DNA from: WLXB01 sp040221475
Lineage (GTDB): Bacteria > Pseudomonadota > Alphaproteobacteria > Rhodospirillales > Rhodospirillaceae
Reading direction: 5' to 3'
Length of the DNA stretch: 64,000 nt
Assembly: GCA_040221475.1 (NCBI GenBank)
Contig: JAVKEJ010000058.1
Coordinates: 248,001 to 312,000, forward strand
Below, one piece after another: positions 9,098 to 19,020 of the stretch; the first letter of the stretch is position 1, and every line of letters starts with the position of its first letter. The notes under the pieces were generated by a model, which saw nothing but the letters and a program-made list of their open reading frames with translations, had not been told where the DNA came from and ran no database searches. Made by a program: the position numbers and the translations under genes.

Positions 9098-10665
9098 GGA
9101 AGGAGATCAATCTCATGATAATTCAGAACAGTGTGGTCTTGCCGGAAATTTATGACCTTAGGTCCAAGCGCCTTAAAGAAGATGATTTCGTGCATCCATA
9201 TGGCGGCGGCCTCATCATGGTAGCTGGCCATAATGTCCTCCGTGAGACGTGTACGCTCTTCCAAATCTGACGTTGCAAAAGCTTTCTCGATCTTCGCGGT
9301 GACCTCTTCATTGCAATACCATGGACTACGATGAATGCAGGAATGCAGTCTTAATGGTCGCAGCGCATCCGTGGTGCGTTCGGCGGAATAATTCATGCCG
9401 AAGGCCTCACCACGCCATTCCCCTTCCTGGATGCCACGAATTAATTGCTGGACTGGAATTGTGCGTAAGGACATGACAACGCCAACGTTCAACAAGTCTG
9501 CAGAAACTTGTTGATAAGCGGGGGCTAATGATGCCCCTCCACCAATTGTAACTTGGGCTGTAAAAGAAAAGCCGTCGCCATATCCGGCCTCGTCTAACAA
9601 CGCACGCGCTTTGTCTGGGTCGTAGGGGTAAGCCTGAACATCGGAATTGTAACCAACGCTTGCCGCAGTTGTGGGTTGGCTTGCGGCTTTGGTAAGTCCG
9701 CCAAAGAGGGCATCGATATAGGCGTTTTTATTGACTGCATAGTTGAGTGCTTGGCGCACACGTTTGTCTTGCAAAGGATGATCGTCAGGGATGCCGGTCA
9801 GGATGAACACCACACCCAGCACACTGCTTGATGTGCCAATGTCCCCGCGACCACCGCCCGCTTCAATAGACAAGATGTCATCGCGGCTCATCGCGACGGC
9901 GATATCTATTCTGTCGGAGAGTATTGCTTGCACCCGGGACGAGGCGTCGGGTAACGCAATAATTTCGAGTTTATCGACTTTTGGGGGACGCCAGCCCTCG
10001 CGATGGGCGTCTAATGTTGCTTTGGCTTCAGTCCATTCAACCAGTTTAAACGGACCTGTGCCGATGGGGTCCTGAGCAAAACCTTCGCGCCCCAATGCTT
10101 TCCAATGCTCTGGTTCAAAAATCAACAGGGCTTCAGTCAAAGCAGGCAGCAAGGGTGAAGCGACTTCAGTGCGAATGATGACGGTGTGATCATCAACGGC
10201 TTCTGCGCTTTCTATTGCACCAAGATCTCGGGCGATGGGTTCTATGCTGGCAGCCGGACTTGTCAGATAATCCACGGCGAACACTACAGCATCGGCTGTG
10301 AAAGGTTTGCCGTTATGGAAGAGAACATCTTTTCTTAAGTTGAATTGCCACGTCAGATCATCAAGTTTTTCCCATGACGTGGCCAATAAAGGTTCTACGC
10401 CACCATCTTCGGTGACAAAGGTCAGGCCTTCGAACATGGCGCGATAGGTATAGATGGTCGGTACGCCCGTGCCGCGGTAGGGGTTGCCTAGCGCTGGCGG
10501 CAGGCCAACGACCCCAAGTCGCAAGGTTTTGGGTCCGGATTGAGGTGCCAGAACTGTTGTCTGTGTCGGATCTATGTCAGTGGGTGTCTCTGGTGGTTGT
10601 AACAACCAAAAACCACCTAGGCCGACCAGAACAATTAAAACGAGGAGTAAAATTTTACGAGTCAC
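9094..10665 (-). CDS. ABC transporter substrate-binding protein, family 5
   Basis: A 523-residue SBP_bac_5 protein. The N-terminus is a hydrophobic segment (ILLLVLIVLVGLGGFWLL) without a lipobox cysteine or clear cleavage site, so it may be an uncleaved anchor. The mature part includes LRLGVVGLPPALGNPYRG, LTWQFNLRKDVLFHNGKPF and DKRVRQALNYAVNK, all standard for the family. It resembles the binding protein encoded at 54744-56297, which shares the LGNPY pattern. No permease or ATPase lies in its operon; the two downstream genes encode SnoaL-like proteins. It might use the Opp-type importer at 3951-7774, but that is inference. Confidence 0.88.
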   Translation of the reverse strand: MTRKILLLVLIVLVGLGGFWLLQPPETPTDIDPTQTTVLAPQSGPKTLRLGVVGLPPALGNPYRGTGVPTIYTYRAMFEGLTFVTEDGGVEPLLATSWEKLDDLTWQFNLRKDVLFHNGKPFTADAVVFAVDYLTSPAASIEPIARDLGAIESAEAVDDHTVIIRTEVASPLLPALTEALLIFEPEHWKALGREGFAQDPIGTGPFKLVEWTEAKATLDAHREGWRPPKVDKLEIIALPDASSRVQAILSDRIDIAVAMSRDDILSIEAGGGRGDIGTSSSVLGVVFILTGIPDDHPLQDKRVRQALNYAVNKNAYIDALFGGLTKAASQPTTAASVGYNSDVQAYPYDPDKARALLDEAGYGDGFSFTAQVTIGGGASLAPAYQQVSADLLNVGVVMSLRTIPVQQLIRGIQEGEWRGEAFGMNYSAERTTDALRPLRLHSCIHRSPWYCNEEVTAKIEKAFATSDLEERTRLTEDIMASYHDEAAAIWMHEIIFFKALGPKVINFRQDHTVLNYHEIDLLP

Positions 10666-10760
10666 GGCAAAAATCCCTCAGCAAAGTAACGTGGCCCCAA
10701 AGCATAGTATCAACAGACTAACGGGAGTTGGTTGGAAAAGGTCAGCTTTTTTGAATCGGA

Positions 10761-13169
10761 CTAAAGAACTGTGGCCGCGCCCTTTAACTCCGCAATAAGG
10801 GTTTGGCATGTTGGTAAGTGATGGCGCTCTGTTTCAAGAATCGCCAAAAATGCGCGGCCTTTGATGCGATTTAAATTTATATTCTCAGCGGCTCCTTCAA
10901 GGCTGGCAGCATCAGCTACAATATCAATCAGGCGTTCAGCAGCATGCAGGCGCCCCCAAAGATAATCGTTTTCTCGATACGCGCGGCTGAAGAAGGCCCC
11001 AAAGTGATTGAATTGCTGACCTTTTAAACAAGCGGCTGTTCCGCCAGGTCTTAAGGTTTGAGCATCATCGGGGCTGACACGATCAACCAGTATCTCATTG
11101 AACTCATCCAAGTCGCGCCAATTGGTGACAGAGAATGTAAGGACATCCCAGGCGGCAAACCCAATATAGGATTCCAGAACTTCACGTCTGATGGCCTCAG
11201 GTAAGGTTTCAGTCAGCTTCCCGAGAACAGTCTCAGCGTGCTTAGCATGGTCTTCAAAATTCAATGCTTGGGCGAGATCTGCAAGCACATCCCCCATAAT
11301 GGTCAGCGCTTCAGGCGTTGGCTCAGAGGCTTCTGTTTCTTCAACGATCATTCTGATGCGGTTTTTTAGTTTCTCAGCGATCTGCATCGGAATTTTTTTT
11401 AGGGCGCTGTCCAGCGGCGTCATGAAGTCCAAAGTGTCATACAAGCCGGCTTTTAACGTATCTAAACCGGCTGTGTTAACATTGCCTGATTCATCGCCTT
11501 CGATTTTTACGTAAAGTTGATTGACCGCGCGTATCGCGAACCGAAGACGCCTTTGTCGAAACCTGGCATCAAAATTCAATAAGAACTCAACCCAAATCGG
11601 GTTGGTTTGGGCTGTTGTTCCTGTAATCAGTGTTGTGTCGGTTGCCGTGATTCCCTGCACTTCGAACCACTTCACAAGAACGCGATTAATTCGTTTAAGA
11701 TTTAGGCTCCCTGTACCGTAGCCACTGAGGTTCAGAATCAGGGATATGAGTTCATCAGCGACACTAGCGAGCTTCAGTCTTAAGTAACCTTCGTAAGCAA
11801 AACCGGCTTCTGCCTTTGCTTTAGCATTTGCCGCCAGACGCAGCCGACCAATAGCTGCGCCATCCAATGGTTCCCTGAGTTCCTGACCAGCCACGGCTGA
11901 TACGATAGCCCTGATGTGGGGGCGTGAGGCATCAACGACGGTTTGAAGGCGTTGTATTTCTTTGTTGTAGGAATTCACCCAAGCTAAGTCTTCGTGGATC
12001 GGCTCGTTGCGGGGAATATCTGATAGGGCACCCCGCAGAGTCCGTAAAAATCCAGGCACTCGACCCCAGTCATGATTGCGTGGGCCGCGCGGGTGAGGAT
12101 CAATATACAACAGGCGGCGATCTACCTGGCGGTAGGCAGGTCTGCCGGCGATGGCGTTAATCGCCTGAGCAAATGGTTTGTTTACAAGGACGCTACCATC
12201 GACAAAGGCTGCGTCTGTTGGGTTAACGCCGTGCTTTAAGTATTGGCCGAAGTTTTCATAAAGAAAATCAACGCGCTTTTTCCAAACGATTCCTTTTGCC
12301 TGTATCAGGCGGTCGCATTCCCCAAGCTGTGCTGGTGGAAAGGCGCCAGGAAAAGAGGATGTTGCACGCGCCGCGAACGCCAAGGCTGGAATATTGTCAG
12401 TATCAAAATCTGTTTGTTCGTGCCCAGGAGGCCATTGGCGGTAATGAAACTTTATGATCTGACGGTGCTCACGTTCAATGACTGATGGGGGGTCGTGTAT
12501 AGGCGTCTCTTTTGTGAACCCGTAAAAATCTGTCACTGTCACGTATAGGTCTAAGGGTAATCCCTCGGGCAACAAAGAACGTCCCCGCGCCAAAGACTGC
12601 CCCATGGCTGATATGCCGTCGAATAAGACTTCTGTGAGTTTTCCACCATTAAAAGGTGGCTTAAACCAGCGGGATCGCAAAAAGATAGATAGCTTTTGTC
12701 TGAACTCTTTGTCGTTGGCCAATATCTTACGAAACGACCACATAACCATCCAAACGAACGGGCGAAACAACAGTTTATGCCAGGGCTTTGCCTGAACTTC
12801 CTCGGTCATAAGCTCGGTGACGTCGGTTTGTGTCAGCCAGAAGGATCGAACGGGGTCCATGTCCAGATCGTGTGCGAGAGCCCGCCCCAAAATAATTCCA
12901 TTGATGCCGCCAGCAGAGGCTCCCGCGATAATGTCAACCACGACCCGCAAATCCAAATCCGGCTCAAAAGCGGCGAGAAGTTCCGTGTAGGCGGCTTCGC
13001 TGTCACGAACATCCTTACGGTAGGGTGCCGAGTCATCATCGTGGCGTGCGTGACGGTCGCGGGATGCGCGAATCAATTTGTGTATCTCTTTGGTGACGCC
13101 ATGCATGTATACGGCTAGAGATACCCCGCCGTAGCAAACCAATGCGAGCCTAAGCTCTTTTTCTTTCAC
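10761..13169 (-). CDS. Patatin-like phospholipase-related protein (with DUF3376-type C-terminus)
   Basis: An 802-residue protein with an N-terminal patatin domain. The oxyanion region is VCYGGVSLAVYMHG (residues 11-24), the nucleophile elbow is GASAG with Ser85, and the dyad aspartate is Asp324 in FVDGSVLVNKP. It is therefore probably a lipid acyl hydrolase. The long C-terminal part of about 400 residues matches the layout of large patatin-related proteins carrying DUF3376. There is no signal peptide, so a cytoplasmic or membrane-associated site is likely. It is preceded by an RND efflux operon on the same strand, with a 74-base gap. All catalytic residues are present; the substrate is unknown. 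Confidence 0.87.
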   Translation of the reverse strand: MKEKELRLALVCYGGVSLAVYMHGVTKEIHKLIRASRDRHARHDDDSAPYRKDVRDSEAAYTELLAAFEPDLDLRVVVDIIAGASAGGINGIILGRALAHDLDMDPVRSFWLTQTDVTELMTEEVQAKPWHKLLFRPFVWMVMWSFRKILANDKEFRQKLSIFLRSRWFKPPFNGGKLTEVLFDGISAMGQSLARGRSLLPEGLPLDLYVTVTDFYGFTKETPIHDPPSVIEREHRQIIKFHYRQWPPGHEQTDFDTDNIPALAFAARATSSFPGAFPPAQLGECDRLIQAKGIVWKKRVDFLYENFGQYLKHGVNPTDAAFVDGSVLVNKPFAQAINAIAGRPAYRQVDRRLLYIDPHPRGPRNHDWGRVPGFLRTLRGALSDIPRNEPIHEDLAWVNSYNKEIQRLQTVVDASRPHIRAIVSAVAGQELREPLDGAAIGRLRLAANAKAKAEAGFAYEGYLRLKLASVADELISLILNLSGYGTGSLNLKRINRVLVKWFEVQGITATDTTLITGTTAQTNPIWVEFLLNFDARFRQRRLRFAIRAVNQLYVKIEGDESGNVNTAGLDTLKAGLYDTLDFMTPLDSALKKIPMQIAEKLKNRIRMIVEETEASEPTPEALTIMGDVLADLAQALNFEDHAKHAETVLGKLTETLPEAIRREVLESYIGFAAWDVLTFSVTNWRDLDEFNEILVDRVSPDDAQTLRPGGTAACLKGQQFNHFGAFFSRAYRENDYLWGRLHAAERLIDIVADAASLEGAAENINLNRIKGRAFLAILETERHHLPTCQTLIAELKGAATVL

Positions 13170-13243
13170 CGTATTTTTGTTCCCGGTTCGAAACTAAGAC
13201 GCGACCACGCAAAGGTAACGCACCATATGCGGAAGTCCGCTGA

Positions 13244-16200
13244 TTATTCTGCAGGTGTTCCGTCACTCACAATATCGTCAGACAGGCGGCCCCGGCCAGG
13301 ATGTTTGCGTTCTAGATCTTTAAGATCAGCGGCCACCGCGCCAGGGGACCGTGTGTTCTGCGTCATCAATTGGTAGAACACGGGCACAACCAAAAGCGTA
13401 ATGAAGCTTGAGAAGGCAACGCCAGTGAAGATAACGACACCGATCGCTTCCCGTCCTTCAGCTCCCGCGCCACTGGCTAGCACCAATGGCACGGCTCCCA
13501 TGCATGTGGCCAATGCTGTCATCACAATCGGTCGCAAGCGTATGGTTGAAGCTTCCACCAGGGCTTCTCTGAATTCGTAGCCTGCGTCGCGCAGCTGGTT
13601 AGCAAACTCGACAATCAGGATACCGTTCTTTGCTGCCAAGCCGATCAACACGATAATTCCGATTTGTGAATAAATGTTGAAGCTGATGTCAAACAACCAG
13701 AGTCCCGCGAGAGCTCCCATCATGGCCAAAGGTACGGTCATCATAATAACGAGGGGGTGGATAAAACTTTCAAATTGCGCTGCAAGTACTAGAAACACGA
13801 CCAACAGCGCAAGACCGAAGAAGACATACATGGCCGACCCGGATTCCTGATATTCCTGGGCTTGTCCATTCCAGCTCACCCGTGCTGCTTCTGGTAGTTT
13901 TTCCGCTGCCACGTTTTCTAGCCAATCAATTGCCTCTCCCATGGGATACCCTGGGGCTGGGGTGGCCATGACGGTGATAGACCGCAAACGGTCGTATCTG
14001 TTGCGTGTGCCTGCGTCAGTGATTTCGTCAATTGTTATAAGATTGGACAGAGGTATCAATTCGCCTGTTGAGTCAGACCGCACATATATGTTTGTCACGT
14101 CTGTCGGTGTGCGTCGGTCTTCATCGCGTCCCTGGAGAATGACGTCATACTCTTCGCCCTTATCGACGAAAGTTGTGGCTCGGCGAGAGCCCAGCATAAC
14201 AGCCAGAGTTTGACCTACAGAGCCAATGGATACTCCTAAATCTGCTGCTCTATTTTGATCGATATTGATCCGCATTTGAGGACGGGTTTCATTGTAATTC
14301 GAACGCACGCCAAACAATCTCGGGTTCTCAGCCATGGCTTCAAGCATGATGTCCCGCCACACAACCAACTCTTCGTAGGTGCTACCCCCAAGGACCATAC
14401 TTAAGTTTGAGCCAAACCGCCCTTGGCCAAAACTTGGCGCAGGGCTTGGAATGATTTGTGCGCCAGGGATATCACTCAGCAGAGGACGTAACTCGCGTAT
14501 AATGTCGTGAACACTTTTGTCGCGGTCTTCCCAAGGTTCAAGACGTATGATCACATTGCCCATGTTGGTGGCTTGTCCACTCACACCGGCGCCCATGGGC
14601 ATGATCTGCAAAACACGTGCTGCAATTCCTGTTTCAACATATTCTTTTAGGATGCGCTTGGTGACCTCTAGTCCCTGTCGGTCAGTGTAATCAAGAGACG
14701 CACCTTCGGGTGCGCGGATCATCACATTCACGCTGCCGCGATCTTCCGGTGGGGTGAACTCCTGAGGGATGATAAGAAATATTCCGACACCACCGGCCAA
14801 GATGGCCACGAAGGCTGCAATGACAAGATAAGGCCGATCCAGACCCATATTTAAGCTGCGAGCGTAAAACGCTCTCATCCATTCGAAGGCACGCATTGAA
14901 CCGCGCGCAACAAGTGTCTCGTCTAACTCGTTTTTTAAGATTTTCGAGCACATCATTGGCGTTAGCGTCAACGCTACAAACATGGAGCAAGCCACCGCCG
15001 CCGCCATCGTCACAGCGAATTCTGTAAACAGCCGTCCAACCACGCCTTCGGTCAGCGTGATTGGCACAAACACGGCAATCAGCACCAGGGTTGTGGCGAC
15101 GATAGCAACTCCAACTTGGCGTGCTCCTCGGTATGCCGCCAACAACGGTGGCTCACCTCGTTTGATGCGGCGGTGGATGTTCTCCAGCATGATAATGGCG
15201 TCATCAACCACCAATCCAATGGCTAAGACCAAAGCCAAAAGCGTCAAAATATTCAGCGAATAGCCCAAAGGCCACAATACGATGAATGTTGCCATCAGGG
15301 ATATTGGGACCGTGACGGCTGGAATAATGACAGCGCGGATCGTGCCTAAGAACAGATAAATCACAGCAATAACCAGGACGGCTGCAATGCCCATTGCCAG
15401 GGCAACTTCACGCAAAGCGGCGGTAATAAAAACCGAAGAATCCTGATTGATGACGAGGCTCATATCTGAGGGCAACGTCGTTTGAAGGTTTTTGATTTCT
15501 TCGCGCAGAGCATCAGAAACCGTCAGAGTGCTTGCGCCGGGACGCTTAACAATACCAATCCCAACCGAGTTCTTCCCGTCCGTTCTAAAGCTTGTCGCGG
15601 TATTTTCAGGTCCGATCTCGACCTTTGCAATTTCACTGAGTCGCACCAGGTAATTGTCAGCGCCCCGGGCGATCACCAATCGCTCAAAATCCTCAGGCTT
15701 ATTAAAATTTCGCGCTGTCCGGAGGTTGAAGTCACGGGTTTCAGATTCGAGGAGGCCAGCACCCAACTCAACATTTTCACGGCGCAATGCATTTTCGACG
15801 TCAATCACGGTTAGGCCACGCGCAGCCATGGCGCGCCGGTCAAACCATACCCGTAGCGATTTTTTGCGTTCGCCGCCAATCCATGCCGTTGCGACACCTT
15901 CAATTGAAGTGAAGCGATCAATGAGAAAACGGCTGACGTAATCAGACAATTCTAAACGGTCCATCTGTGGGCTGGAGATGTTAAGCCACATAATGGGATC
16001 GGCATCTTGATCGGCTTTTCGGATCGTTGGCGGGTCGGCATCGTTTGGCAGCGAGCGGCTGGCGCGGCTTAGAACATCACGTATATCGTTAGCAGCAGCA
16101 TCAATGTCGCGGCCTAACTCAAACTCAACAATGATCCAACCCATCGCATCGCGCGCAGACGCGTTAATAGATTTAATACCTTCAACGCCACTAATTTGGT

Positions 16201-16411
16201 CTTCTAGAACTTGAACGACTTTGGTCTCAACAATGGCGGCTGATGCGCCAGGGTAAGTCACGCTGATGGAGACGACAGGTCGCTCAATATCTGGCGTTTC
16301 CCGAACTGGCAATTGCAGCATGGCAACGGCACCAAAGACGACCAGCAGGGTACTGAGCACGGCCGCGAAAACGGGACGTTTGATAGAAAAATCTGAGAGC
16401 ACCATGGCCAA
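13244..16411 (-). CDS. RND efflux pump permease (HAE1/AcrB-like)
   Basis: A 1055-residue inner-membrane pump subunit of the hydrophobe/amphiphile RND family, which expels drugs, detergents or lipophilic compounds using the proton gradient. The N-terminus SDFSIKRPVFAAVLS is typical. The proton-relay region is visible as ALVLAIGLVVDDAIIMLENI near residue 405, and the second half repeats the twelve-helix layout. The length is standard for AcrB-like pumps. The adaptor gene lies 69 bases upstream in the same direction. No outer-membrane channel gene is present, so it probably uses a TolC encoded elsewhere. Confidence 0.95.
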   Translation of the reverse strand: MAMVLSDFSIKRPVFAAVLSTLLVVFGAVAMLQLPVRETPDIERPVVSISVTYPGASAAIVETKVVQVLEDQISGVEGIKSINASARDAMGWIIVEFELGRDIDAAANDIRDVLSRASRSLPNDADPPTIRKADQDADPIMWLNISSPQMDRLELSDYVSRFLIDRFTSIEGVATAWIGGERKKSLRVWFDRRAMAARGLTVIDVENALRRENVELGAGLLESETRDFNLRTARNFNKPEDFERLVIARGADNYLVRLSEIAKVEIGPENTATSFRTDGKNSVGIGIVKRPGASTLTVSDALREEIKNLQTTLPSDMSLVINQDSSVFITAALREVALAMGIAAVLVIAVIYLFLGTIRAVIIPAVTVPISLMATFIVLWPLGYSLNILTLLALVLAIGLVVDDAIIMLENIHRRIKRGEPPLLAAYRGARQVGVAIVATTLVLIAVFVPITLTEGVVGRLFTEFAVTMAAAVACSMFVALTLTPMMCSKILKNELDETLVARGSMRAFEWMRAFYARSLNMGLDRPYLVIAAFVAILAGGVGIFLIIPQEFTPPEDRGSVNVMIRAPEGASLDYTDRQGLEVTKRILKEYVETGIAARVLQIMPMGAGVSGQATNMGNVIIRLEPWEDRDKSVHDIIRELRPLLSDIPGAQIIPSPAPSFGQGRFGSNLSMVLGGSTYEELVVWRDIMLEAMAENPRLFGVRSNYNETRPQMRINIDQNRAADLGVSIGSVGQTLAVMLGSRRATTFVDKGEEYDVILQGRDEDRRTPTDVTNIYVRSDSTGELIPLSNLITIDEITDAGTRNRYDRLRSITVMATPAPGYPMGEAIDWLENVAAEKLPEAARVSWNGQAQEYQESGSAMYVFFGLALLVVFLVLAAQFESFIHPLVIMMTVPLAMMGALAGLWLFDISFNIYSQIGIIVLIGLAAKNGILIVEFANQLRDAGYEFREALVEASTIRLRPIVMTALATCMGAVPLVLASGAGAEGREAIGVVIFTGVAFSSFITLLVVPVFYQLMTQNTRSPGAVAADLKDLERKHPGRGRLSDDIVSDGTPAE

Positions 16412-16480
16412 AGTGTCCTTGTTTTAATCAATAAGAACTGCGCTCTTTGAGACCGAGCGTTTGTTTTTTTCGCGGCTTTT

Positions 16481-17614
16481 TTAACCTTGAGATGGCTGCT
16501 TTGATGCTGAGGGAGCGCCGCCACGCACATCAGCTTCATTCAGCAGGCGTATTTTACTACCAGTACTCAAATCCGTGTTGCCTTCAGTCACGACCAGATC
16601 ACCTAAAGCCAGACCCTCAAGAATCTCCACGCTTCCGGGGCGGCGCCGTCCAATCGTTACCGGCACGCGCTCAACGGTGTTGTCACCTATGACAACAAAA
16701 ACAAACTGTTGATTGTCAGAAGGCACCAGGGCTTCTTCCGCGATCATGAGGCTCTCTCTACGATCTTTAATGAGATCCACAACCATCAGCATACCAGGCC
16801 GTAAGCGCCGGTCTTCGTTTAAGATTTCAGCGCGAATGTTGATCGACCGTGTAGTCGGATTAACCCGTGTGTCGATTGATTTGACCACACCCTTAAACAC
16901 TTCGTTGGTGTAGGCTGCTGTGGTCGCTTCAATGTCCATGCCTTCTTCCAGGGTAGACAAAAAAGTTTCTGGCACTGAAAAATCTAGCTTCATGACGGAC
17001 AAGTCATCCAGCGTGGTGATCACCGTTCCAGGCGTAACCAATGCGCCGACGCTGATCCGGCGTGTTCCAAGGCGTCCTGCAAAAGGTGCTTGGATGGTAT
17101 AATCAGCCAGTCGAGCTTGTGCGGCTTGTACATTTGCCTGCGCTTTTTTCACAGCCGCTTGTTGTTCGTCAAACCGTGCTTGAGACGTTGCGTTGGCACG
17201 GGCCAAACCCGCAATTCTATCAAATTGCTTGCGTTGCTCTTCCGCGTTGGCTAATTCAACTTGCAACCGTGCTTGCTCTTCATCTTTATCAAACTGGACC
17301 AGGACAGCCCCGGCCTCGACAGTTTCGCCATCTGTAAAATTGATACTTTCAATGACGCCTTGCACGCGCGCCGTTACGACAATCGATTCATTTGCCTGAA
17401 GGGTGCCAATTGCTTCCAAGCGGTCCGCGAAGATTTCTTGCCGGGTTGGCACAGCGAACACGGCTTGCACCGAACCACCAAATCCGCGACCGGGCGACCC
17501 ACCGGTAGATCCACCTGGGCCGTCTGGGGCGACAAAGGTCGAATATCCAAAATACAATGCAACCGCTAATACAACGGCGATAATCAGCCCGAAAAAGGGG
17601 CGAGATGCGTTCAT
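16481..17614 (-). CDS. RND efflux periplasmic adaptor subunit
   Basis: Membrane fusion protein of the RND pump, 377 residues from the ATG at 17614 (MNASRPFFGLIIAVVLAVAL), which places the inner-membrane anchor at the N-terminus. A lipoyl/biotinyl-like domain follows (VTARVQGVIESINFTDGETVEAGAVLVQFD), then a coiled-coil hairpin rich in Ala, Glu and Gln (EEQARLQVELANAEEQ), a beta-barrel, and a C-terminal membrane-proximal domain. It precedes the permease in the operon and would link it to an outer-membrane channel. It is transcribed divergently from the NicO-type gene. Confidence 0.93.
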   Translation of the reverse strand: MNASRPFFGLIIAVVLAVALYFGYSTFVAPDGPGGSTGGSPGRGFGGSVQAVFAVPTRQEIFADRLEAIGTLQANESIVVTARVQGVIESINFTDGETVEAGAVLVQFDKDEEQARLQVELANAEEQRKQFDRIAGLARANATSQARFDEQQAAVKKAQANVQAAQARLADYTIQAPFAGRLGTRRISVGALVTPGTVITTLDDLSVMKLDFSVPETFLSTLEEGMDIEATTAAYTNEVFKGVVKSIDTRVNPTTRSINIRAEILNEDRRLRPGMLMVVDLIKDRRESLMIAEEALVPSDNQQFVFVVIGDNTVERVPVTIGRRRPGSVEILEGLALGDLVVTEGNTDLSTGSKIRLLNEADVRGGAPSASKQPSQG

Positions 17615-17881
17615 GTTTGAATCCCAGCCAACACAACAGGCACCAAAAAATGAAAAGCGCCCTAACAAATCAATGGTTTATAATTTTTAATACAGTGTTT
17701 GTTACAGAGATACCATGAAAACGACGTGACACTTCGTAACAGTCGGGCGCTTCACAGAGTCTTGATATATGCGCAATCTCAGCGAATTGAGGCTCTTGAT
17801 TTGGAGCGACTATTATCGAGTTCTGCTTCACAAATCTTGGATAAACTCCCTATGATATCCTTTATGATCTCGCTTTCACGC

Positions 17882-19012
17882 ATGATGAGAATGTATTATT
17901 TGGATCCCATCAGAACTCTATCTACTCCATTGTTATTACTGATTTATTTTGCGATTTTTTCTGTTTCTGCGGCGGCCCAACCGACATCGGAGGCGGCCAA
18001 TCCATTTGGCGTTGGTGGTCCCCAAGCAAAGCAGCCTGGAGAATCATCTCAATCGACATCCACCAGTCCATTTGGATCTCGGGCGGCCCCTGAACCGCAA
18101 AGAACTCCTCCTGCCTTTGTTATGCCAGCGCCTGTGAGGGCGGTTTTTCGTCAGGTGGCAGATTGGCAGCGGCAGATTAATAGGTATTTGGGCCGTCAGT
18201 TACAGGCTTCCAGTGATCAAGGGGGCTTAAGCGCTGCGCTGACAGTAATTCTGGCGAGTTTCATTTATGGCGTTTTACATGCGGCCGGGCCTGGGCATGG
18301 CAAGTTGGTTGTCGCGTCATACTTCACGGCCAAAAAGGCTCCTCTCAAAACCGGCATATTAATGGGGGGTGTTATTGCCCTCACTCAGGCGATCGCAGCG
18401 ATCCTCATGGTTGCGGTGCTGGCGATGGTCATGGGCGGCAGTCAGCTTGAGATCATTGATCAGACGACATTGCTCGAGGTGGTCAGTTATGGACTCATTT
18501 TAGCGATTGGTCTGTATATGACGTATGGGGCGCTCACCGGCAAAGCAACCTGTGGTCACGATCACGATCATGACCATGAAGAACACGGCCACGGTCATCA
18601 TCACGGCCATAGCCATGGACCTGATCCAAACGCTCGGGAAACATGGCTGGCGCGTGTAGCTGGCAAGTGGCTGGGGCCACGCGGTGAGGTCATTGCCGTT
18701 GGTATGGTGTCTGGTGTGCGCCCGTGCACCGGCTCGATCTTAGTGCTATTGTTTGCTGTGGCTAACGGCGTTTTTGTGCTGGGGATCATCGCCTCTTTCA
18801 TGATGGCTGCTGGGGTCGCGATTACGATTTCGGCGCTTGGTATTGGGGCGATTGTATTGCGGAACTCTGTGGCAGGTGATGACGCCGCGCCAAAAAGCCC
18901 GGCGCGCGCGTTTCTTGGTAAAACACTCTCTATCGCAGGGTCGCTTGCGGTCGCGGTTTTAGGGGGGTTGCTGTTGGGCGGCGCGCTTGAGCGCACCGGC
19001 TTTCTTATTTGA
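17882..19012 (+). CDS. Nickel/cobalt exporter-type membrane protein (NicO/RcnA family)
   Basis: A multi-helix membrane protein of the NicO family, which exports Ni and Co. The hallmark is a His-rich cytoplasmic loop (HDHDHDHEEHGHGHHHGHSH) between helices, together with ASFIYGVLHAAGPGHGKLVV and GVRPCTGSILVLLFA, which carry conserved metal-site residues. The N-terminus has a signal-like hydrophobic segment followed by a Pro/Ser-rich stretch. The start is uncertain: ATG codons occur at 17852, 17864, 17882, 17885 and 17891, and the open frame extends upstream to a TTG at 17699. The DUF1007 gene facing it is a frequent partner of NicO genes. Confidence 0.85.
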   Translation: MMRMYYLDPIRTLSTPLLLLIYFAIFSVSAAAQPTSEAANPFGVGGPQAKQPGESSQSTSTSPFGSRAAPEPQRTPPAFVMPAPVRAVFRQVADWQRQINRYLGRQLQASSDQGGLSAALTVILASFIYGVLHAAGPGHGKLVVASYFTAKKAPLKTGILMGGVIALTQAIAAILMVAVLAMVMGGSQLEIIDQTTLLEVVSYGLILAIGLYMTYGALTGKATCGHDHDHDHEEHGHGHHHGHSHGPDPNARETWLARVAGKWLGPRGEVIAVGMVSGVRPCTGSILVLLFAVANGVFVLGIIASFMMAAGVAITISALGIGAIVLRNSVAGDDAAPKSPARAFLGKTLSIAGSLAVAVLGGLLLGGALERTGFLI

Positions 19013-19020
19013 AACGCGCT

